Below are positions 43,334 through 52,733 of a DNA stretch of 64,000 nt, piece by piece. Positions within the stretch are counted from its first letter, which is position 1. Every line of letters starts with the position of its first letter. Position numbers and translations under genes: made by a program. Source of the stretch: Sporomusaceae bacterium (GTDB lineage Bacteria > Bacillota > Negativicutes > UBA1444). The notes under the pieces are model-generated. The model saw only the letters and a program-made list of their open reading frames with translations, had not been told where the DNA came from and did not search any database. The DNA lies in the NCBI GenBank assembly GCA_018434355.1, contig JAHDPL010000032.1:1-64000 (forward strand), written 5' to 3'.

Positions 43334-44566
43334 TCATTTTGTCTTGTGCAGTTCCCAACTGTCCAGCAGTTCGCCGGTCTGGCCAAATACGCCGACAATC
43401 AGCATATTGCCGCTCAGTGTCACGCTCATATACATCGGTCGCTCGACCGGGTTGATAAATACGCGGTTCCATGGCTTGGCTTCCACCGTTTTGTAAGTTT
43501 TCGTGCCGGTTCGCCCGGTCGCGACGTGCCAGACGCCATTTTTACCTGACCGGGCATAAACATGATCGTGCGCGGTAAATACCGCATCGACCTGGTACTG
43601 TTCAAATAATGGTTCAAAAGCCTGCCGCAGATTTTCCAGGATCCCGTCCGGTTTGTTGCCATAAATTGGTCGGTGCATGAACACCAGTTTCCATCGCTTG
43701 TCTGTCGCGGCCAGATCCACCGACAACCACTGTTTTTGCTGCTCAAGCAGATCTGGGATCAGCCTTGCCTGTTCACCGGCCTGGCTGTCCAGCATCACCA
43801 AGTGAACATCGCCGTAATCAAAGGAATAGACTTGTCCGGCCAGTTCGGGCGGTCCGTTTCGCGGCAAGGCAAACTGGGCGTTAAAATACTCCGGCCTGGA
43901 AAAACGCCGCTCTGGCGTGTAGCATTCGTGATTGCCGACGATCGGCATTACCGGCAACGTCTCCAGCACACCTGCCGCAGCCGCGAACCAGGCTTCCCAT
44001 TCGTCATAGTCCTGTCCCACATCGACGAGATCGCCCATCGCAACAAAGAACGCCGCATCCGGATGATCTGCCGCAGCTTTGTGCAATGTGGTCCGCCAGA
44101 CGCCATAATCCAGGCTCTGCGAATCACCCATGATCAGAAACTTGAACGGCGCCGGACCATCAGGCGCGGTGCGGAATTGTTGCGGCCGACTCCAGTGTTC
44201 GCCGCTTCCAACCTGATAGCTGTAAACACTGTCCGGTTTCAGCCCGGTCAGGTTCACTGTGTGCAGATTGACCACGCCGGTGTTGGTTTGCCATGTGCGG
44301 GTCTGTGCCTCGATCTGACGGTATTCAGCCGTTTGACGCAATGTCGCCTGCGACAGCCGCAACCAGCCGGTTGCGGTATTGCTGTCGGTCCGCCAGCGGA
44401 TCGTCTGTGTCGTTTGCGGGGCGTCCATCCAGGTCAGGGTGATGTGGTCAGGGCTGTTCGTCGCCGTGACGGCGCTGACCGGAAACGTCGCAGACCAACA
44501 CAGACAGACCAGCGCAAAGCCAATCAGCCAGTGGATTGATTTTTTCGAAAGGCTCATTTGCCTCAT
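43334..44566 (-). CDS. secreted metallophosphoesterase, purple acid phosphatase-like
   Basis: 410 residues from an ATG eleven bases after AGGAG. Signal peptide (IHWLIGFALVCLCWSATFPVSA), a fibronectin-like N-terminal domain (about 40-135) as in purple acid phosphatases, and a calcineurin-type catalytic domain with all motifs: IMGDSQSLDYG, AMGDLVDVG, VGNHECYTPE, FMHRPIYGN and FTAHDHVYAR. It should hydrolyse phosphate esters outside the cytoplasm. It ends beside the GGDEF-EAL gene, so expression may be linked. Confidence 0.88.
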   Translation of the reverse strand: MRQMSLSKKSIHWLIGFALVCLCWSATFPVSAVTATNSPDHITLTWMDAPQTTQTIRWRTDSNTATGWLRLSQATLRQTAEYRQIEAQTRTWQTNTGVVNLHTVNLTGLKPDSVYSYQVGSGEHWSRPQQFRTAPDGPAPFKFLIMGDSQSLDYGVWRTTLHKAAADHPDAAFFVAMGDLVDVGQDYDEWEAWFAAAAGVLETLPVMPIVGNHECYTPERRFSRPEYFNAQFALPRNGPPELAGQVYSFDYGDVHLVMLDSQAGEQARLIPDLLEQQKQWLSVDLAATDKRWKLVFMHRPIYGNKPDGILENLRQAFEPLFEQYQVDAVFTAHDHVYARSGKNGVWHVATGRTGTKTYKTVEAKPWNRVFINPVERPMYMSVTLSGNMLIVGVFGQTGELLDSWELHKTK

Positions 44567-44694
44567 CCGGCGTGTTACTCCTTTGCCTTTACCTGGGCAT
44601 CCTATTACGGTCAAAAAGTGGCCGGTCGAAACCGCCGCGTTGTCCAACGTCGGTTTGTTCGCCGGCCAGTTTTCACAGTCGCTGCTAGGACCCT

Positions 44695-45930
44695 CTAAAC
44701 CTTGGTCACTACCACGATGCCGCTGTCTGTCACCGTATAGCCGCGCGCCCGGTCGGCGGCATGGTCGTAGCCGATCTCGGTCCCTTCAGGGATTCTCAGG
44801 TCTTCGTCGATGATCGCCCGCTTGATTTTGACGTTACGACCGGTTTCCACGTTGTCAAACAGGATCGAATCTTCAATCAGGCTGAAACTGTTGATCTTGC
44901 AACGCGGCCCGATGATTGAGCGGCGAACGGTGCTGCCGCTGGTAATGCAGCCGCCGCAGACATAGGAGCTGATATTCTGTCCCCGGCGGCCTTCTTCGTC
45001 GAAAACGGTCTTGGCCGGCGGCAGGTTGCCCTGGTTGGTCAAAATCGGCCAGCGATAATTGTACAGGTTCAGCTGCGGCGCCACGTTGACCAGGTCCATG
45101 TTGGCCTCATAGTAGGATTCAATGGTGCCGACATCTTTCCAATAGCCGCGTTCTTCCGGTTTCATTCCCGGGATCATGTTGTCGCCGAAATTGTAGGTAA
45201 ACACGCGGTCGCCATTGGCCAGCATCATCGGAATGATGTGTTTGCCGAAATCAAGATCGTCGTGCAGTTTTTTGCCCGCCTTTAGAACCTCAATCAATTT
45301 ACGGGTGGAAAAAATGTAGTTGCCCATTGAGGCAAAGCAGGTGTCCCGTTCAGGAATCCGCTGTGGATTCTTCGGTTTCTCGGCGAACGAGGTCACGCGG
45401 AAGTCTTCGTCTACGGCGAAGATGCCGAAGCGGGTCGCGTCCTCGGCCGACACTTCCAGCGCCGCCACCGTGATATCGGCCCGGTTCATGATATGGTAGC
45501 CGATCATCTGGCTGACATCCATCTTATAGATATGGTCGCCGCCAAAAATCGCAATATAGTCGGCGTCGGTCGCTTCGACGAAGTGCAGGAACTGATAGAT
45601 CGCATCAGCGGTGCCTTTGAACCACTCCTCGCTGTCGCTGTTGGTTTCCGGCGAGATCGTGTCAAAGAACTCGCCATGACCGATCAGCCGCGACCAGAAT
45701 TCTTTGATGTGCTTATTCAACGGATAGGCGCGGTATTGCGTCAGGACATAGACTTTCTTGATGCCGGAGTTGAACAGATTGCTCAGAACGAAATCGATGA
45801 TTTTGTATTTGCCGCCGAAAGATACGCAGGGTTTGGGGCGGTTGGTCGTAATCTGTCCCAGCCGTTCGCCTTTACCGCCGGCCAGGACCATCGCAATGGT
45901 GTTCCGGGTCACGTTGCCCAACGAAAACAT
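44695..45930 (-). CDS. glgC: glucose-1-phosphate adenylyltransferase
   Basis: 411 residues with AMVLAGGKGERLGQITTNRPKP (nucleotide-binding loop), YKIIDFVLSNLFNSGI, IAIFGGDHIYKMDVSQM, SFAEKPKNP (substrate lysine region) and the left-handed beta-helix C-terminal domain with repeats such as GCITSGSTVRRSIIGPRCKI. It makes ADP-glucose for glycogen. It stands without glgA, glgB or glgD nearby. ATG start with AAGGAAGGGG upstream. Confidence 0.96.
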   Translation of the reverse strand: MFSLGNVTRNTIAMVLAGGKGERLGQITTNRPKPCVSFGGKYKIIDFVLSNLFNSGIKKVYVLTQYRAYPLNKHIKEFWSRLIGHGEFFDTISPETNSDSEEWFKGTADAIYQFLHFVEATDADYIAIFGGDHIYKMDVSQMIGYHIMNRADITVAALEVSAEDATRFGIFAVDEDFRVTSFAEKPKNPQRIPERDTCFASMGNYIFSTRKLIEVLKAGKKLHDDLDFGKHIIPMMLANGDRVFTYNFGDNMIPGMKPEERGYWKDVGTIESYYEANMDLVNVAPQLNLYNYRWPILTNQGNLPPAKTVFDEEGRRGQNISSYVCGGCITSGSTVRRSIIGPRCKINSFSLIEDSILFDNVETGRNVKIKRAIIDEDLRIPEGTEIGYDHAADRARGYTVTDSGIVVVTKV

Positions 45931-46122
45931 CTTTTTCTACCCCTTCCTTTAGTGGCGTTTTTCTTACATCTTTTCTACCATTATGTATTTGACCTGTAAC
46001 GAAGAATTCCTTTTTTCTTGCGCATGCTTTGCTGCTGCAGGAATCTGTCATTATTTATGGAATTAAACGATTAAAGCATAAAAACCAAGAAAAGGCAGCG
46101 ATGCCAACAAAATCATCCGGGG

Positions 46123-48630
46123 GTGTTAGGGTTGATATCGCCGTTATACTCGGCAGATTCGCCCATAAGCCAGGAAAGTCTGCAATTTTTCCACCAGATT
46201 CTCGATCAAGCCCGTGATATAATCCTGGTCGTGCAGGCGGACGGGAAAATATGTTATGCCAATCAGGCCGCGACCGCGGCATATGGGTACAGCATCGACG
46301 AATTGCTTGCCAGCTCAATCATGGATCTGCGATCTTCAGACACGCAGTATCTCATCACCGATCAGTTGAAAGCCGCGCTGTCCACCGGCGCGTTGTTCCG
46401 CACCCAGCATCGGCGCAAGAACGGTGAAGTCTTTCCGGTGGAGGTCAGTGCAAAACGGTTGGACCTTGTCGGTATCAGCGCCGGAATCAGCATCATCCGC
46501 GACATCAGCCAGGTTGTAGCCATCGAGCAGATTTTGAACGAAAGCGACCAGAAACAGCAAGCGTTGAACGAAGAACTGATTGCCGCCAACGAAGAACTCA
46601 CCGCCGGTAACGAAGAACTTTCCGCGATGAACGAAGAATTGATCGCCTCTGAGGAAGAGCTGCGCTCTCAATTCAGCGTATTGCAGGAAAAAGAAACTTA
46701 TATCCGGCGCCAAAACGAACTGCTGGCCTCGCTGCACGAGGCGGCGCTTGAGCTAATGAGCCGCCGCGGCATCGACGAATTGTTGTCGATGATCGTAGGT
46801 AGCGCATGCAGACTGGTCGGCACCGAACACGGGTTCATCTATCGGTTCGATCCGGACAGGTTGCGGTTTCGCCGCAGTCACGGCTGCGGAATCTATCGGC
46901 ACGATCTCGGTCGGGAAATCGACGCGAACCAGGGAATTGTCGGACAGGTACGACGGACCGGCCAGCCGGTGGTGGTGCACGACTATGCCGAATGGCTGCG
47001 TCACAACCCACAGTCGACGCCATTTCCCGAAATCTGCACCGTGATGCAGGTCCCGCTAAAGACCGGCGACGAATTTCTCGGCACGATCGGGTTGGCTTAT
47101 TGCGTGCCGGACCAAGTCTTTGGCCCGGCCGAAATAGATATTTTGAGCCGTTTCGCCGATTTTGCCTCGCTGGCGCTGGACAATGCACAACTGATGGGTT
47201 CGTATCAGCAGGAGCTGCAAAATCGGCAGGCCGCCGAAACTTCACTGGCAAAATCCCAGGCCTCGCTTCAGGCAATGGCCGCTGCGATCCCCGACCTGAT
47301 GTTCCTGTTCAGCCGCACCGGCGTTATTCTTGACTTTAAGCCCGGCCCCGAACCGCTGCTGGTCGCGCCGGAATTATTCCTCGGCCGGACCATTGCGGAA
47401 ATCTTTCCGCCAGAGCTGCGCGATCAGACGCTGCAAAACCTGCAGCGCACGCTGGAAACTTTATCGGTCCAAGTGTTTGAGTATCAGGTCATGTTCAACG
47501 ACAAAATCGAATACTATGAAGCGCGGCTTGCTCCCAGCGGCGCCGACGAGGTGCTGGCCATCTGCCGCAATGTCACCGAGCGGACCCGGATGGAAAACCA
47601 GCTGAAACACCTCAGTCTGCACGACGCACTGACCGGGCTTTACAACCGGGCGTTTTTCGAAGAAGAGATGCGACGGCTGGAAAAGCAACGCGATGGCATC
47701 GCCGGCCTGTTGATCTGCGATGTCGATGGCCTGAAAATCGTCAATGATTCACTTGGCCACAACGCCGGCGATGATATTTTGAAAAACGTGGCCAAGATTT
47801 TGCAGCATTCCTTCCGCGCCGGCGATGTCATCGCCCGCATCGGCGGCGATGAGTTTGTCGTTTTGCTCAACACCAACTCCGCCAGAATATTTGACAACGC
47901 CTGCCGGCGGATCAAATATCATATTGCGGCATACAATAGCAAAAATCCCATGCCGATCAGCCTGTCGACAGGGTTTGCGCTGTCGCGACAGTCACCGCCG
48001 GATATGAACGCCCTGTTCAAGGAAGCCGACAACAATATGTACCGCGAAAAACTGCACCAGAAGCTAAGCGCTCGCAGCGCCATCGTCAAAGGATTAATCA
48101 AGGCGCTGGAAGCCCGCGATTTTATCACCGAGGGTCATGGCGACAGGCTGCAGTCGATGGTGGAGGCGTTTGCACGCAAAATAGGCCTGCCGGAACGCAA
48201 TCTGGCAGACCTACGGTTATTCGCCCATTTCCACGACATCGGCAAAGTCGGCATACCTGACAGCATTTTGTTCAAATCCGGTCCGCTTGATGCCGAAGAA
48301 TGGAAGATCATGAAGCAGCACTGCGAAATCGGACATCGTATCGCGATGTCCACGCCGGACCTGGCGCCGATCGCCAACTGGATTCTGAAACACCAGGAAT
48401 GGTGGAACGGCAAGGGCTATCCGTTGGGAATAAAAGGCGATGCAATTCCGCTGGAGTGCCGGTTGCTGTCGATTACCGACGCTTTTGATGCAATGACCAA
48501 TGACCGGCCTTACCGCAAAGCTGTGACGGCGTCAGTCGCCTTAGCGGAGTTGCGGCGCTGTTCCGGCACTCAGTTTGACCCCTTCCTCGTCGAAAAGTTC
48601 GTCGAGATGATTGAAGTCCCCTCTGATTGA
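46123..48630 (+). CDS. PAS-GAF-PAS-GGDEF-HD-GYP c-di-GMP signalling protein
   Basis: 835 residues. PAS (about 20-140), a coiled coil made of repeated NEEL units (NEELIAANEELTAGNEELSA, about 148-190), GAF (about 205-365), PAS (about 380-495), GGDEF domain with ARIGGDEFVVLL intact, and a C-terminal HD-GYP domain with HDIGKVGIPD and HQEWWNGKGYP, all key residues kept. It joins a cyclase with an HD-GYP phosphodiesterase, which degrades c-di-GMP to pGpG or GMP. The GTG start is uncertain because only GGGGG is close by. Transcribed divergently from glgC. Confidence 0.93.
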   Translation: MLGLISPLYSADSPISQESLQFFHQILDQARDIILVVQADGKICYANQAATAAYGYSIDELLASSIMDLRSSDTQYLITDQLKAALSTGALFRTQHRRKNGEVFPVEVSAKRLDLVGISAGISIIRDISQVVAIEQILNESDQKQQALNEELIAANEELTAGNEELSAMNEELIASEEELRSQFSVLQEKETYIRRQNELLASLHEAALELMSRRGIDELLSMIVGSACRLVGTEHGFIYRFDPDRLRFRRSHGCGIYRHDLGREIDANQGIVGQVRRTGQPVVVHDYAEWLRHNPQSTPFPEICTVMQVPLKTGDEFLGTIGLAYCVPDQVFGPAEIDILSRFADFASLALDNAQLMGSYQQELQNRQAAETSLAKSQASLQAMAAAIPDLMFLFSRTGVILDFKPGPEPLLVAPELFLGRTIAEIFPPELRDQTLQNLQRTLETLSVQVFEYQVMFNDKIEYYEARLAPSGADEVLAICRNVTERTRMENQLKHLSLHDALTGLYNRAFFEEEMRRLEKQRDGIAGLLICDVDGLKIVNDSLGHNAGDDILKNVAKILQHSFRAGDVIARIGGDEFVVLLNTNSARIFDNACRRIKYHIAAYNSKNPMPISLSTGFALSRQSPPDMNALFKEADNNMYREKLHQKLSARSAIVKGLIKALEARDFITEGHGDRLQSMVEAFARKIGLPERNLADLRLFAHFHDIGKVGIPDSILFKSGPLDAEEWKIMKQHCEIGHRIAMSTPDLAPIANWILKHQEWWNGKGYPLGIKGDAIPLECRLLSITDAFDAMTNDRPYRKAVTASVALAELRRCSGTQFDPFLVEKFVEMIEVPSD

Positions 48631-48679
48631 GCCATTGCCCGGTTTGTACTTAAAGGATGATGACCTCTCGCGGGCCTCA

Positions 48680-49582
48680 TTATTTGCGCGACGCCCATAA
48701 TCCGCCGCCAATGATCAACAGGCCGCCGACGAGATGCGCTTGCCCGATCGGTTCGCCGAGCGACAAAGCGCCGAGCAGCGCCCCATACAGCGGCAAGGTG
48801 TTGTAAAAAACCATCGCGCCGCTTGCCCCCAACCGGGCCACTCCCTGGTTCCAGGCATAAAAACCGATTGCCGCCGGCCCCAGTCCAAGATAGATTACAA
48901 TCATCGCCAGTTTGAAGTTCAGTCCGATTGGCGAGGCATACAGCTCCCACGCCGCCATCGCCCAGAGAATCGGCAGGCCGAGAAAAATCGACCAAGCCGT
49001 GGCCGCAACCGCCGGCATTAAACGCATCACACGTCCGGACAAAATCGAATAGACACCCCAGGTTGCCACAGCTGTCAGCACCAGCAAATCGCCGACATTG
49101 TATCCGGTCTGTTGCCAGAAAGCAAAAGACCCGCCCGAGATTAGCCATACCACCCCAGCCAACGCCAGCAATGCGCCGACGATCTGGCGACCCTTCATCG
49201 GTTCCCGGATCAACACCGCCGCCAGCAACCCGGTCAATAACGGTCCGGTTCCGTTGATGAGAGTGCCGTTGACTGCCGTAGTGTAATGCAGCCCCAGATA
49301 GAGCAGCGGTGAAAACAAAATCACCCCGGCCAGCGCCATCCCTGCCAAAAGCGGCAGCGCTTCTCTGGTGGGACGACCGACTTTTGGCGTCTGTTGCAAC
49401 AGGACGAGAAAAAACAATGCGGCAACCGTAAACCGTGAAGCCGATAATGTTATCGGTCCGATATCATCACGGACCAGGCGGCCGATCACCATGTTCGACG
49501 CCCAGGCCAGCGTCGCCAGATTGACATAGCCGATCCCGGCCAATTGTCTGATTCGTTCCTGATTCACACGCTTCGCTCCCAT
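48680..49582 (-). CDS. EamA/DMT-family transporter
   Basis: 300 residues with ten hydrophobic helices in two EamA repeats: the first begins YVNLATLAWASNMVIGRLVRD, the second NVGDLLVLTAVATWGVYSIL. The family exports metabolites such as amino acids or takes up small solutes; specificity cannot be read. Its 5' end lies inside the 3' end of the AI-2E-type gene over 116 bases, which is unusual. Confidence 0.9.
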   Translation of the reverse strand: MGAKRVNQERIRQLAGIGYVNLATLAWASNMVIGRLVRDDIGPITLSASRFTVAALFFLVLLQQTPKVGRPTREALPLLAGMALAGVILFSPLLYLGLHYTTAVNGTLINGTGPLLTGLLAAVLIREPMKGRQIVGALLALAGVVWLISGGSFAFWQQTGYNVGDLLVLTAVATWGVYSILSGRVMRLMPAVAATAWSIFLGLPILWAMAAWELYASPIGLNFKLAMIVIYLGLGPAAIGFYAWNQGVARLGASGAMVFYNTLPLYGALLGALSLGEPIGQAHLVGGLLIIGGGLWASRK

Positions 49583-50705
49583 CGCCGGTATTGTCGGAGT
49601 GTCCTGCAGACACTCCGTTTATTTGCGCCATCGTTTCTGTTTCCTCTGTCGCCTCGCCTTCCTGTATCCACGCCTCCAGCAGACTGAAAGCGACCGCCAG
49701 CACCACCGGTCCGACAAACACCCCGATGATGCCGAGAGTCATCAGTCCGCCGATAACGCCGGGCAACACTACAAACAACGACAGATCCACGCTTTTGCGG
49801 ATCAGCATCGGCCGCAGAATATTATCAATCGGTGTCACCAAAATCGTCCAGATGCTGAGGAAAACCGCCCAGCCTGTCGCATCACTCCAAAACAGCCAGA
49901 TTGCCGCCGGGACCAAAACCGGCGACGGTCCAAGCTGAGCCAGGCACAACACAAACATCACGGCCGTCAGCAGAAAGACCACAGGAACTCCGGCAATCGC
50001 CAATCCGATACCCGCTACCGTCGACTGGGCCACAGCGGTGACTACGACGCCTAGGGCCAGACCCCGCACCGATTTGGCAGCCAACACCACCACATTTTCA
50101 CCGCGCTCGCCAGCCAGGCGATGAGCAAACCGCAACACTTCCCGCGCCACCGTTTCGCCGGTCGAATACAAAACGCCGGAAATAATGATCGTCAAAATAA
50201 AGTCGAACACAACTTTGCCCGGATTGCCGGATTGCCGGAAAATCCAGGTTACGATTTCCTCGGCATGCGGCGCCATCAGTTCGGCGAGTCCGGCCGTGCC
50301 GGCAGCGGCAAATTCCCGCCACATCGCGGCAAGTTTCAGCCCGATCACCGGCAGTGTCACCACCCATTCCGGCGGCGGCAGCAGAGTAAGCCGGCTCAAG
50401 GATTCCAGCCAGCTCACGATCCGCTCGGTATTGGCCACAATGATGCTTACAGCCAAAATCAGCGGCCCGACCACCAACAGCGCCAACAGGATCGTCATGG
50501 CCACAGCCGCCAGATTGCGGCTTTTCCAGAGGATTTGTTCCAACCGCAGCAAGATCGGCCAAGTTGCCGATACAATCATGCTGGCCCAGAGCAACGCAAG
50601 CAAAAATGGTTTGGCAATCCAAAACGCGGCTACGATCAACATGCCGATTGCCAAAACCGACAACGTGGTGCGGGTAATATCATTGTAGGGCAAGTGCTCT
50701 TTCAC
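49467..50705 (-). CDS. AI-2E family (YdiK/PerM-like) membrane protein
   Basis: 412 residues; the membrane part (about 1-370) matches the AI-2E/PerM family: paired N-terminal helices (VLAIGMLIVAAFWIAKPFL), a soluble insert, and LPGVIGGLMTLGIIGVFVGPVVLAVAFSLLEAW near the end. The last 45 or so residues after TETMAQING are Gly/Ser/Glu/Asp rich, not family-like, and overlap the EamA gene in another frame, so the original stop may have been lost. GTG start with GGGAGGG upstream. Transport role is uncertain. Confidence 0.88.
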   Translation of the reverse strand: MKEHLPYNDITRTTLSVLAIGMLIVAAFWIAKPFLLALLWASMIVSATWPILLRLEQILWKSRNLAAVAMTILLALLVVGPLILAVSIIVANTERIVSWLESLSRLTLLPPPEWVVTLPVIGLKLAAMWREFAAAGTAGLAELMAPHAEEIVTWIFRQSGNPGKVVFDFILTIIISGVLYSTGETVAREVLRFAHRLAGERGENVVVLAAKSVRGLALGVVVTAVAQSTVAGIGLAIAGVPVVFLLTAVMFVLCLAQLGPSPVLVPAAIWLFWSDATGWAVFLSIWTILVTPIDNILRPMLIRKSVDLSLFVVLPGVIGGLMTLGIIGVFVGPVVLAVAFSLLEAWIQEGEATEETETMAQINGVSAGHSDNTGDGSEACESGTNQTIGRDRLCQSGDAGLGVEHGDRPPGP

Positions 50706-50732
50706 AGTATCCCTCCCGCCGGCAACGGCATT

Positions 50733-51869
50733 TTAATCGATAATCTTGCCAAATGCCAGCCGCTTCGGCAAAATCTTGACATTCAATTTTTTCTCCAGGA
50801 ATGCAATGCGCTTTTCCTCCGCCCGGTCGATAATCGACAGCGTCATCCCGGTTGCGCCGGCCCGCCCGGTTCGTCCGGCGCGGTGCTGATATGCCTGCGG
50901 ATCTTCCGGCAACTCCAGGTTGATCACGCAGCGGACGCCCGCAATATCCAGTCCGCGCGCCGCCAAATCGGAGGCGACCAGCACTCCGGTCCGTCCGTCG
51001 CGAAACGATTCCATCGCCCCTTGCCGGTCCTTTTTGACCGAACTGCCGTGGATTCCTGTCGCCGCCACGCCATGATGGCAAAGCTTGGCTACCGTTTCTT
51101 CGATGGCGATGCTGGTATTGACGAAGACAAGCGCCCTATCGACCTGCAGGCTGGCCAGCAGTTTGCGCAAAAATTCGATTTTGTCGCGAGTTTCGACGAC
51201 AAAATATAGGTGCTCGATTTCCGCCGGCACCGCTGCCGGGGCTGCGATCGTCACCACCACCGCAGCGTTGCTCATTCCCAACGCCTTTTCCATGGCTGCT
51301 GCCGGGATCGTCGCCGAAAACAAGAGCAACTGGCGGTCTTTTTGCGTTGCCTTGATAATTGCTGTCGCGCTGACGCGGTGATTATCGTCCAGCAACCGAT
51401 CCGCCTCGTCTAGCACAATGGTTTTTACGGTTTGGGCATTGATTTTTCGTTTCTGTATCAGTTCCAGTATCCGTCCGCTAGACCCGACCAACAGGTGCGG
51501 TCGCTCTTTCAACCGATCGATCTGCCTGGCGATATTCACATCGCCGATAATCACCGACGACGTCACCGGCAGACCTGAGTTGTCGGCCAGCAATTGCGCC
51601 TCACGAAAAATCTGCATTGCCAGCTCATGCGTCGGCGCCAATACGATCGCCTGCGTGTCCCGCTTGGCATGGTCGATTTTTTGGAACAACGGCAATAAGA
51701 AAGCCAAAGTTTTTCCGGTGCCGGTAGCCGACTGACCGACCACATCCTTCCCGGCCAACACCTCGGGAATTACTTCTTCCTGTATTTGGGTCGGCACGGT
51801 GATTCCCGCTTTTGCTAGGCCTTGCACCAATGCACTCTGAATTCCCAGTTCGACAAATGACTGATTCAT
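50733..51869 (-). CDS. DEAD-box RNA helicase
   Basis: 378 residues from an ATG five bases after GGGAG (the frame is open seven codons further). Motifs in order: Q motif (FVELGIQSALVQGLAKAGI, PTQIQEE), Walker A SATGTGKT, PTHELAMQI, VGSSGRILELI, DEAD in IVLDEADRLLD, SAT in LLFSATI, and HRAGRTGRAG near the C-terminus. It ends shortly after the second RecA domain without a long tail, so is a minimal helicase for RNA unwinding in ribosome assembly or cold response. It is 27 bases before the AI-2E gene. Confidence 0.95.
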   Translation of the reverse strand: MNQSFVELGIQSALVQGLAKAGITVPTQIQEEVIPEVLAGKDVVGQSATGTGKTLAFLLPLFQKIDHAKRDTQAIVLAPTHELAMQIFREAQLLADNSGLPVTSSVIIGDVNIARQIDRLKERPHLLVGSSGRILELIQKRKINAQTVKTIVLDEADRLLDDNHRVSATAIIKATQKDRQLLLFSATIPAAAMEKALGMSNAAVVVTIAAPAAVPAEIEHLYFVVETRDKIEFLRKLLASLQVDRALVFVNTSIAIEETVAKLCHHGVAATGIHGSSVKKDRQGAMESFRDGRTGVLVASDLAARGLDIAGVRCVINLELPEDPQAYQHRAGRTGRAGATGMTLSIIDRAEEKRIAFLEKKLNVKILPKRLAFGKIID

Positions 51870-52019
51870 GTTAACTCCCTCGCCTGCCAAAATTTCATGC
51901 TCTGCAGGCTTATCTAATTCATTATACTAAAAAAAACGGCAGCAGGATAATCCGTGATGATTGAGGAAAAGATATAGCTGGCAAATCAACCCGCAATACA
52001 TTTTTGGGAGGGCACGAAC

Positions 52020-52733
52020 ATGGGAACAGGGTTTCGCATATTTACCGGCATCAATCGGCCGGACCCTTTGTTGGTCGAGGCGTTTCGCGGCTTGCCGGTC
52101 GCCAATATCGCCGATGAGATGAACCGCTTTGGTTGCCTGGACGGGCGGATCAAGCCGCTAAACGCAGCGCCGCTGCTCGGCGTCGCCTTTACCGTCAAAG
52201 CCTGGACCGCCGACAACCTGATTCTGCACAAAGCAATCGATATGGCACTTCCCGGCGATATCATCGTCGTCGATGCGCAAGCAGACGTTGGCACGGCGTT
52301 GATTGGCGAAATCATGCTGCGGCAGGCGATCAAGCGCAGACTGGGAGGCCTGATTATCGACGGTGCGGTCCGCGATGTCGAGGCGCTGCGACAAATGAAC
52401 TTTCCGGTCTACGCCGCCGGTTTCACGCCAAAAGGACCGTTCAAGAATGGGCCTGGCGAAATCAATGTCCCTGTTTGCTGCGGCGGCGTGGTGATCGAAC
52501 CGGGCGCGATTCTTGTCGGCGACGCCGATGGAGTGGTGGCGATCGCTCCGCGCGACGCACAGGTGGTGGCGGCAGCAGCCCGCAAAAAATCGCTCAGCGA
52601 ACAGGCCATCTTTCAACAAATTGAACAGGGAACGCTCGACCGGTCCTGGGTCGATAAGACGCTGACCGAGCGGGGCTGCGAAATCATTGATGCGACCTGG
52701 AATAGTACAACCGGAGGCGATCACAATGGATGA
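52020..52733 (+). CDS. RraA/HMG-aldolase-family protein (possible oxo-acid aldolase/decarboxylase)
   Basis: 237 residues with the RraA-like fold: VANIADEMNRFG, GVAFTVKAWTADNLILHKA, DIIVVDAQADVGTALIGEIM, GGLIIDGAVRDVEALRQM and VIEPGAILVGDADGVVAI. The segment with Gly-x-x-Arg-Asp (GAVRD) and the later DADGV are the metal and pyruvate-enolate binding parts of class II aldolases that cleave 4-hydroxy-4-methyl-2-oxoglutarate or decarboxylate oxaloacetate. RraA itself is shorter and inhibits RNase E. It overlaps by 8 bases the gene for a decarboxylase sodium-pump subunit, favouring an oxo-acid role. Confidence 0.85.
   Translation: MGTGFRIFTGINRPDPLLVEAFRGLPVANIADEMNRFGCLDGRIKPLNAAPLLGVAFTVKAWTADNLILHKAIDMALPGDIIVVDAQADVGTALIGEIMLRQAIKRRLGGLIIDGAVRDVEALRQMNFPVYAAGFTPKGPFKNGPGEINVPVCCGGVVIEPGAILVGDADGVVAIAPRDAQVVAAAARKKSLSEQAIFQQIEQGTLDRSWVDKTLTERGCEIIDATWNSTTGGDHNG

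Noticed and set aside
46585-46665. Direct repeats of the AACGAAGAA type
   Set aside because: They encode the repeated NEEL coiled coil of the PAS/GGDEF/HD-GYP protein, so they are coding rather than a DNA repeat element.
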